From Candidatus Latescibacterota bacterium (lineage in GTDB: Bacteria; Latescibacterota; MVCY01), in the NCBI GenBank assembly GCA_030669445.1, contig DAOVDP010000025.1, positions 1-11,230 on the forward strand: DNA of 11,230 bases. The letters are read 5' to 3'. This document shows, one piece after another, positions 6,417-11,230 of this stretch. Every line of letters starts with the position of its first letter. Position 1 is the first letter of the stretch. The translations under genes and the position numbers were made by a program. The notes beneath the pieces are model-generated. The model was not told the origin of the DNA, made no database searches, and worked only from the letters and a program-made list of their open reading frames with translations.

Positions 6417-7823
6417 CTACAGCTCCCAAACCAGCTTCTTGAATATCTCTCCTCTCTCTCTAAAATTCCTGAACATATCGTAGCTGGCACAGGCAGGGGA
6501 CAGTAACACTACTCCACCCTTTCGAGTCTCTTCCTTGGCTTTCTGTACCGTTTGAGCAAGAGAAAGACAATAGTGCAAAGATACTTTCCTTCCCTGTTGG
6601 TTTTTTTCTCTCTCCACCAGAGTGCCGATCTTCTCCGCAGTGGCTCCAATCAGGATGAGAGTCTTCACTCGAACAACAATTGCTTTTGCTAACTCTCCGA
6701 ACTGCAGGCCTTTATCGGACCCTCCCACGATAAGGGTGATCTCTCCTGAGAAGCAGTCTAAGGCCGCTAAAGTAGATTCAGGAGTAGTAGCGATGGAATC
6801 GTTGTAGTATTTCACTTCGCCCAGTTCTCTGACAAATTCTAACCGATGTTCTACGCCCTGGAAAGTGCGAAATGTCTCTCGAATGGCCTTTAGTGGAGCT
6901 TCTGCCAACCAGGCGGCTACGGCTGAACCCAGGGCATTTTGCAGATTGTGTTTGCCTGGCAGAAGCATTTCTTGTACCCCACAGATCTCGGCATCGTGGG
7001 TCCCTTGCCTCAAAATAATCTTCTCCCCTTGGACAAATACCCCTTGGTTAAGCTCCTTCTTCAGACTGAAGAACCATACCTTGCCCTGGCATTCTCTTTC
7101 CCAATCTCTGACAATGGGGTCGTCGTAGTTCAGGATTGCTATATCTCCAGGTCCTTGGTAAGCGATTATCTCTTTCTTGGCCTCAATGTAGTTTTTCATC
7201 GTCCGGTGGCGGTCAAGATGGTTAGGAGTGAGATTGGTTATTACCGCTATGTGTGGGCTTTTGCCTACACTCCGGAGGTATTCTAACTGAAAGCTGGAAA
7301 GCTCCAACACCACCGGGGTATCAGGTTTAATCTGGCCAAGCCGCTCCAGGGGAGACCCCCCAATATTTCCTCCCACCACGGTCTGGGGGTTGACTCTTTG
7401 GAGGATATCACCGATTAAGGCGGTGGTAGTAGTCTTGCCATTAGTTCCGGTTATCCCGATTACAGGTGCAGAACAGAGGCGGAAAAAGAGGTTCATCTCT
7501 GTTTCAATCGGTACATCGTTCTCCTGGGCAACCTTCAAGAAAGGAGACTGTTGAGACACGGCTGGGTTGACCACAATCAACTCTGCCTCCTGGAAATCCC
7601 TTCTGTCGTGTCTACCCAGTTTCAGCGTCACTGGCAGATTGGCTAAGGCATCTACTGATTCCTGGAGGGTCTCTCTATCCCGCAGATCAGTGACGGTGAC
7701 TTCGGCTCCCTTACTCACCAAGAACCTGGTGACGCCCAACCCTCCCCCGAAAAGTCCCAATCCCATTACAGTAACTCTCTTGCCCTTGAAGTCCAACTTT
7801 ATCTCTCTTTCTGTCCTTTTCAC
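6417..7823 (-). CDS. murD: UDP-N-acetylmuramoyl-L-alanine--D-glutamate ligase MurD
   Basis: Cytoplasmic Mur ligase that adds D-glutamate to UDP-MurNAc-L-Ala using ATP. The 468-residue product has the N-terminal Rossmann-like UDP-binding domain (GLGLFGGGLG near 21-30, TVTDLR); the ATPase domain with GTNGKTT (126-132), ELSSFQLE (174-181) and NLTPNHLDRH (197-206); then NDSIATTPEST, GGSDKG and the C-terminal LLSPACASYDMF-NFRERG block. No conserved element is missing, and it is slightly longer than E. coli MurD. The start is GTG, 14 nt after the hprK stop, with Shine-Dalgarno GGGAGG 6 nt upstream. It is the last gene of the rpe-hprK-murD run. The N-terminal GLGLFGGGLG form differs from the enterobacterial GLGxTG form and suggests a lineage outside Proteobacteria and Firmicutes; this is recollection, not a search. 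Confidence 0.96.
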   Translation of the reverse strand: MKRTEREIKLDFKGKRVTVMGLGLFGGGLGVTRFLVSKGAEVTVTDLRDRETLQESVDALANLPVTLKLGRHDRRDFQEAELIVVNPAVSQQSPFLKVAQENDVPIETEMNLFFRLCSAPVIGITGTNGKTTTTALIGDILQRVNPQTVVGGNIGGSPLERLGQIKPDTPVVLELSSFQLEYLRSVGKSPHIAVITNLTPNHLDRHRTMKNYIEAKKEIIAYQGPGDIAILNYDDPIVRDWERECQGKVWFFSLKKELNQGVFVQGEKIILRQGTHDAEICGVQEMLLPGKHNLQNALGSAVAAWLAEAPLKAIRETFRTFQGVEHRLEFVRELGEVKYYNDSIATTPESTLAALDCFSGEITLIVGGSDKGLQFGELAKAIVVRVKTLILIGATAEKIGTLVEREKNQQGRKVSLHYCLSLAQTVQKAKEETRKGGVVLLSPACASYDMFRNFRERGEIFKKLVWEL

Positions 7824-7837
7824 CCGAAGCCTCCCAG

Positions 7838-8800
7838 TTACTCTGAGAAAGAAACTCCCTCTTGTTTTCTCCTCTTTTTTATCAACTCCAACAGTTTTTT
7901 ATTAAACTCCTTGGCAGGGTGATGGCCACTGACTCGCAAAAGATAATTAAGGGCAATTATTTCGGCAATTACGGTGATATTTTTGCCTGGATAGATGGGA
8001 ATGGTAACCTTTGGAATCTCTACATCCAAAATGGAAACAACCTTATCATCGATACCTATTCTCTCGTAGTCCATGTTTTCGTCCCAGTCTACCAGTTCTA
8101 CTTCTACCTGGAGTCTCTTTTGGAGACGGATCGCCCTAACCCCGAATACCTTCTCCACATCCACTATGCCCACGCCCCGGATCTCGAGGTGATGGCGCAG
8201 GATATCATTGCCTTTGCCCATCAAAATACCTTGGCTCCTGCGGCTAATGATCACTATATCATCGGCGACCAGGTGATGTCCCCGTTCCACCAGGTCTAAG
8301 GCAAGCTCGCTTTTGCCTATGGAGCTTCTGCCAGTGAATAGAAGGCCAACACCATAGACATCCACCAAGGAACCGTGGAGAGTGAGGCGAGGGGCAAAGA
8401 TATCGTCTAAGTAGAGGCTAAACAGATGAGTGAACTTAGTGGTGGCAAACCTCGTTTTGAACAGAGGAATAGCCTGTTGGTCGGCAAGTTCTGTTAACCC
8501 GCCAGGAATGGGGTTATTTCCGGTGACGATAATGCAGGGGAGGTCGAACTGGAAGATCATCTCCAAGGTCTCCCGTCTCTCTTTCTCTGGAAGCTCAGCC
8601 AAGTAGAGCATCTCGGTGTTGCCCAGTAGCTGAACTCGATCAAAGGTGTAAAGCTCAACAAATCCGGTTAAAGCCAGACCCGGGCGATGGATCTCAGCAC
8701 TGGTGAGCTTTCTATCCATCCCTCCCTGTCCAGCCACCAGTTTCAAAGCTAACCTCCGTCGATTCTGTTTGAAAAATGTCTCTACAGTGATTTCTCCCAT
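7838..8800 (-). CDS. hprK: HPr kinase/phosphorylase
   Basis: Bifunctional enzyme that phosphorylates a serine of the PTS carrier HPr with ATP or PPi and reverses the reaction, linking carbon state to regulation. The 320-residue product has the variable N-terminal domain (about 1-130) and the kinase domain: His142 in LHGSLVDVYG, Walker A GRSSIGKS (157-164), Asp-Asp at 180-181, the family signature LEIRGVGIVDV (205-215), and PGKN (271-274) in the C-terminal loop region. Relative to the usual G[DE]SGxGKS loop, residue 158 is Arg and 160 is Ser; the essential Gly-Lys-Ser is intact. The ATG at 8800 is preferred over an in-frame TTG at 8803, because GGAGG lies 7 nt before the ATG and only 4 nt before the TTG. 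It starts 13 nt after rpe. No HPr, EI or EII gene is in the window, so its substrate must be encoded elsewhere. Confidence 0.95.
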   Translation of the reverse strand: MGEITVETFFKQNRRRLALKLVAGQGGMDRKLTSAEIHRPGLALTGFVELYTFDRVQLLGNTEMLYLAELPEKERRETLEMIFQFDLPCIIVTGNNPIPGGLTELADQQAIPLFKTRFATTKFTHLFSLYLDDIFAPRLTLHGSLVDVYGVGLLFTGRSSIGKSELALDLVERGHHLVADDIVIISRRSQGILMGKGNDILRHHLEIRGVGIVDVEKVFGVRAIRLQKRLQVEVELVDWDENMDYERIGIDDKVVSILDVEIPKVTIPIYPGKNITVIAEIIALNYLLRVSGHHPAKEFNKKLLELIKKRRKQEGVSFSE

Positions 8801-8813
8801 CAAAGATCCTCCC

Positions 8814-9473
8814 TTATGAATTCCTTAACGCCCGGATATTCTCCGTCACATCGCCTGACCCGAAGATAGCCGAGCCCGCAACTAAGATATCCACCCCCGC
8901 CTGCTTAGCCTTAGATGCGGTTTGGGGCCATATTCCGCCATCAACTTCAATCTCTGTCTTCAACCCTGCTTGGTCAATCCACTGGCGCAATTGTCTTATC
9001 TTCTCTAAGCAAGAAGGTATAAAGGTTTGTCCCCCAAAGCCAGGATTGACCGACATCACCAGCACAAGGTCTAACTGGTCGAGCACAGGTTTCAGTACAT
9101 CAACTGGGGTATCGGGGTTAAGGGATACGCCGACGCAAACCTGCTGGGTGCGGATTTGACCAATTATCTCCGGTAGGTCGGGACAAACCTCTATATGGAC
9201 GGTAATAGAGTCAGCCCCAACGGCAGCAAAATCCTCCAAATATTGGGCTGGCTGTTCGATCATCAAGTGTACGTCGAGTTTCAACTGGGTCAATTTCCTG
9301 ATGGCTTTCACCACAATGGGCCCGAAGGTTATGTTGGGAACAAAGTGGCCATCCATCACATCTAAGTGTAGAAGGTCTGCCCCGCCTGCCTCTGCCTTCT
9401 CGACTCCGGTGCGCAGACAGGCAAAATCGGCTGCTAAAAGAGATGGTGCTATTTTCACTCTCTTCTCTCTCAA
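8814..9473 (-). CDS. rpe: Ribulose-phosphate 3-epimerase
   Basis: Interconverts D-ribulose 5-phosphate and D-xylulose 5-phosphate in the pentose phosphate pathway. The 219-residue TIM barrel carries all expected active-site residues: Ser11; metal ligands His36 and Asp38 (HLDVMDGHFVPN), His69 (VHLM) and Asp178 (EVDGGI); and the phosphate-binding NPGFGGQ segment (143-149). The length is standard. The start is taken as TTG at 9473, because AAGGA lies 6 nt upstream. A GTG five codons in (9458) is possible and has only a weak purine-rich stretch before it. The Shine-Dalgarno falls inside the terminal repeat of family-A copy 3. The gene leads the tightly spaced rpe-hprK-murD run and follows the PASTA gene across the element. 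Confidence 0.96.
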   Translation of the reverse strand: MREKRVKIAPSLLAADFACLRTGVEKAEAGGADLLHLDVMDGHFVPNITFGPIVVKAIRKLTQLKLDVHLMIEQPAQYLEDFAAVGADSITVHIEVCPDLPEIIGQIRTQQVCVGVSLNPDTPVDVLKPVLDQLDLVLVMSVNPGFGGQTFIPSCLEKIRQLRQWIDQAGLKTEIEVDGGIWPQTASKAKQAGVDILVAGSAIFGSGDVTENIRALRNS

Positions 9474-9475
9474 AG

Positions 9476-9638
9476 TTGATCCTTTCGTAAAAAGTCCGCG
9501 TCATTGATTTTCAACGCAAAGACGCCAAGACGCAAAGAAAGAAGCTATTCTTTAATAATCAAATAATTATATCTCTTGTTTTCTCTCTGCGTCTTTGCGT
9601 CTCTGCGTTAGATTTCAAACTTTTTACGAGTCAATCAA
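9476..9638 (+). repeat. Family-A palindromic MITE-like element, copy 3
   Basis: Complete 163-bp copy. Terminal inverted repeats are at 9476-9496 (TTGATCC, then TCGTAAAAAGTC) and 9618-9638 (ACTTTTTACGA, then GTCAATCAA); both inner 12 bases follow the TCGTAAAAAGTC core. The arms at 9513-9537 and 9585-9609 each hold two 8-base modules. It is in direct orientation with copy 2 but more diverged in its AT-rich core. It fills essentially the whole spacer between the PASTA gene and rpe: the PASTA stop codon (9635-9637) lies in its right terminus and the rpe Shine-Dalgarno in its left terminus. Confidence 0.88.
9479..9484 (-). promoter_or_regulatory. rpe ribosome binding site inside the family-A terminus
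   Basis: The minus strand reads AAGGAT, 5-6 nt before the rpe TTG. The same terminal bases (TTGATCC, in the other orientation) occur in copy 2, which suggests that the element and not the ancestral leader provides this site. Confidence 0.55.
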
Positions 9639-10357
9639 AGTTCACTCACCACCAGATCTACCTGCTCCCCCCTCTGCACCTTTTCGCCTGGGTTGACCGA
9701 TTGTTCCAAAACAGTGTCAGGAAGATACTCAACATCGGGAAGATAGCTTATTGTCCCTGACTTCAAGTTCATTTTTTCCAGCACAGTCAGGGCTTCTTCT
9801 AAGGCTTTGCCTAACAGGTTAGGCATCAACATCTCCCCTTCTTCCGGCCCGATGCTCACCACAAGATTCACCAGCACATCTGCTCCTACAGTGGTGTCTG
9901 GTGCAGGCACCTGGGAGATGATCGTCCCCTTCTGGAACTGATCAGAGGCTTCCCTACTGACTGGCCCCACCTTAAGCCCTCCTTGCTCTAAAAGCAGCCT
10001 TGCCTCTCGCTCTGAAAGCCCACACACATCTGGAACCTCATAGAGTTTCCCCCCTTTGCTGACAACGACATAAATGTGCCTTCCTACCTTTACCTGGGAG
10101 AAGGGGTCGGGCCTTTGAGAGATTATCTGCCCTGCCGGAAGCTGTTCTGTCTGCTGCCATCTTTCCACGCTCAAAATAAGGCCCTTCGTCTGCAAAATAT
10201 TCGTTGCCTCCTCCAGGTTTTTTTCAGTTACGTCGGGCACCTCAACCTCTTGCCCGTATTTTACCACCCTGGGCATAATCACCCGGTCAAAAAGCACCAA
10301 GCCCACAACTAAGCACACAATTCCTGCCAACAGGAGTAAAAGTATCTGCTTAACCAT
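9635..10357 (-). CDS. Membrane-anchored PASTA-domain protein without a kinase domain
   Basis: PASTA domains bind peptidoglycan fragments or beta-lactam-like ligands and occur at the ends of Ser/Thr kinases such as PrkC and of some PBPs. This 240-residue protein has a single N-terminal transmembrane segment (about 4-23) with only three residues before it. Three PASTA repeats follow: about 37-101 (VEVPDVTEKNLEEA), 106-170 (YEVPDVCGLSEREA) and 177-240 (LMPNLLGKALEEA), each ending in a VVVS-like strand. There is no kinase or transpeptidase domain, so it probably acts as a periplasmic wall-binding or adaptor protein anchored in the inner membrane. The ATG at 10357 is preferred over TTG at 10363, because AGGAG is 8 nt before the ATG and only 2 nt before the TTG. 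It lies between mrdA (PBP2) and rpe. The stop codon lies within a family-A repeat end. Confidence 0.88.
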   Translation of the reverse strand: MVKQILLLLLAGIVCLVVGLVLFDRVIMPRVVKYGQEVEVPDVTEKNLEEATNILQTKGLILSVERWQQTEQLPAGQIISQRPDPFSQVKVGRHIYVVVSKGGKLYEVPDVCGLSEREARLLLEQGGLKVGPVSREASDQFQKGTIISQVPAPDTTVGADVLVNLVVSIGPEEGEMLMPNLLGKALEEALTVLEKMNLKSGTISYLPDVEYLPDTVLEQSVNPGEKVQRGEQVDLVVSEL

Positions 10358-10460
10358 CCTCAACTCTCCTTATTCTGGCGGCAAAAGACCCGTCGCAATG
10401 GTCTCTGGGAGGGAAAATTCTAACATAGTCATCTGTTCCGGAATCTATCTGAAGTCAGCA

Positions 10461-10492
10461 ATGGATTCCCGCTAACGGCATGCGGGAATGAC
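10461..10492. repeat. REP-like hairpin (ATTCCCGC...GCGGGAAT)
   Basis: Perfect 8-bp inverted repeat, ATTCCCGC (10465-10472) with GCGGGAAT (10482-10489), around a 9-nt loop, flanked by TGG and GAC. This has the form of the 'TGGATTCCCGC...GCGGGAATGAC' extragenic palindromes I recall from many bacterial genomes. It lies between the mrdA stop and the PASTA start, 16 nt beyond the mrdA end. No T-run follows on the minus strand, so it is unlikely to be a simple terminator and may stabilise or attenuate the message. Confidence 0.7.
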
Positions 10493-10507
10493 AAATTCAG
10501 AAACTAT

Positions 10508-11230
10508 TTAATCTTGGTGCCTTGATGTCTTGGTGGCCAAACTGTTATTTCTGGACAGATAGGTAGCAAGCACCTTCCGGACAATGGGGGCGGCGGCGGT
10601 GGCGCCGTGCCCTCCTGCCTCTACCACTGCAGCCACTGCTATGCTTGGTTCTTCAAAGGGAGCATAAGCGATAAACCAGGCATGGTCCTCTCCGTGGGGA
10701 TTCTGGGCGGTTCCTGTCTTGCCCGCTACCTGAAAACTCCTTGCCCTGGCTAAATACCCCGTCCCTTTCTCCCCTTCCACTGCTTCTAAGAGCGCTTGCC
10801 TGATAAGTGAGAGAGTAGAAGCAGAAATTGCCCTTACATCCTTAACAACAGGCTGGGGGGACAAAACCACATCTCCCTTAGCAGTGACGACCTTCTTTAA
10901 AAGGTAGGGTCGGGCTAACTTCCCAGTAGCTATCGCCCCGATGTAACAAGCCATCTGTAGAGGGGTAACCAGAATCTCTCCTTGCCCGATGGCCAAGTTC
11001 AGCAGTAGCCCTTTAGTCCATTTTCCTTTCCCATATTCCCGGTCATAGTATTCCGCAGAGGGAATAAGTCCACTTGCCTCGCCGGGCAGATCAATACCAG
11101 TTTTCTTACCTAATCCCAGAACCCGTGCGTACCGACCCCATTTCTCTAAACCCACTTTCAACCCCAGTTGATAGAAATAGACATCGCAGGATTGAGCAAT
11201 CGCTTGGATTAGTCCTAAACAGCCGTGGCC
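10508..11230 (-). CDS. mrdA: Penicillin-binding protein 2 (MrdA), C-terminal part; 5' end outside the window
   Basis: Inner-membrane, periplasm-facing D,D-transpeptidase of the elongasome, which cross-links peptidoglycan during lateral growth. The reading frame is open from the right edge: 240 residues are visible, about the last third to two-fifths of a normal protein. The second active-site motif Ser-Cys-Asp (codons at 11183-11191, in AQSCDVYFYQLG) and the Lys-Thr-Gly motif (in VAGKTGTAQ) are present. The catalytic SxxK lies beyond the edge. The SCDVYFYQLG-type segment and GIDLPGEASGLIPS favour PBP2 over FtsI. After the conserved end, APIVRKVLATYL, comes a short tail (SLATKTSRHQD) encoded by a family-B repeat arm. 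It is upstream of the PASTA gene. Confidence 0.93.
   Translation of the reverse strand, partial: GHGCLGLIQAIAQSCDVYFYQLGLKVGLEKWGRYARVLGLGKKTGIDLPGEASGLIPSAEYYDREYGKGKWTKGLLLNLAIGQGEILVTPLQMACYIGAIATGKLARPYLLKKVVTAKGDVVLSPQPVVKDVRAISASTLSLIRQALLEAVEGEKGTGYLARARSFQVAGKTGTAQNPHGEDHAWFIAYAPFEEPSIAVAAVVEAGGHGATAAAPIVRKVLATYLSRNNSLATKTSRHQD
10513..10537 (-). repeat. Solitary family-B arm inside the mrdA 3' end
   Basis: On the minus strand this 25-bp stretch has the same cap-module-module-tail order as the arm at 1372-1396: GCCAC, CAAGACAT, CAAGGCAC, CAAG. It differs from that arm at five positions. It is read in frame as mrdA codons, and the stop codon follows directly. No opposing arm is present nearby, so it is a half element. 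Confidence 0.7.

Noticed and set aside
10381..10412. Possible minus-strand terminator (AGACC...GGTCT followed by TTT) before the PASTA gene
   Set aside because: Only a 5-bp stem with a 9-nt loop and a short T-run, immediately before the PASTA ribosome binding site; too weak to call.

Overview
The window comes from a bacterial chromosome of moderate G+C. It holds eight complete genes and one gene cut by the right edge; all nine are recognisable families and no classical mobile-element gene is present. The likely source is an anaerobic, uncultured-type diderm bacterium. Three things point that way: a HcyBio/DUF39 homocysteine-biosynthesis protein (a family typical of strict anaerobes), an HPr kinase/phosphorylase inside a cell-wall gene cluster, and a MurD of the 'GLGLFGGGLG' type. 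The phylum cannot be fixed from this sequence alone.

Left block (1-4647, minus strand): ftsY -> tex -> dnaJ. ftsY and tex are 2 nt apart, and the tex Shine-Dalgarno lies inside the last ftsY codons. A near-consensus sigma-70 promoter (TTGACA, 17 nt, TATACT) precedes ftsY. The block joins SRP-dependent membrane targeting, an RNA/transcription-associated protein and a chaperone.

Middle (4648-6416): a single plus-strand HcyBio gene with its own strong promoter. Two small dyad symmetries sit immediately upstream of its -35 box. It converges on murD across a 255-bp repeat-bearing spacer.

Right block (6417-11230, minus strand): mrdA (PBP2, C-terminal part only) -> PASTA protein -> rpe -> hprK -> murD. 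This is a cell-wall synthesis cluster with two central-carbon genes. rpe, hprK and murD are packed 13-14 nt apart.

The most distinctive feature is the intergenic DNA. Every spacer longer than about 20 bp carries a dispersed palindromic repeat. Three copies of a roughly 153-163 bp MITE-like element (family A) lie at 1-149, 4648-4800 and 9476-9638. A related element (family B) lies at 1349-1490, and a single family-B arm encodes the end of mrdA. An unrelated GTAGGGGCA-ended element (family C) and a REP-like hairpin fill the other spacers. Families A and B share one arm design: a 5-base cap, two 8-base modules of the type NAAGRCRC, and a 4-base tail. The third family-A copy appears to supply both the stop codon of the PASTA gene and the ribosome binding site of rpe. 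I consider this repeat system the main candidate for something not well described; the genes themselves are mostly ordinary.
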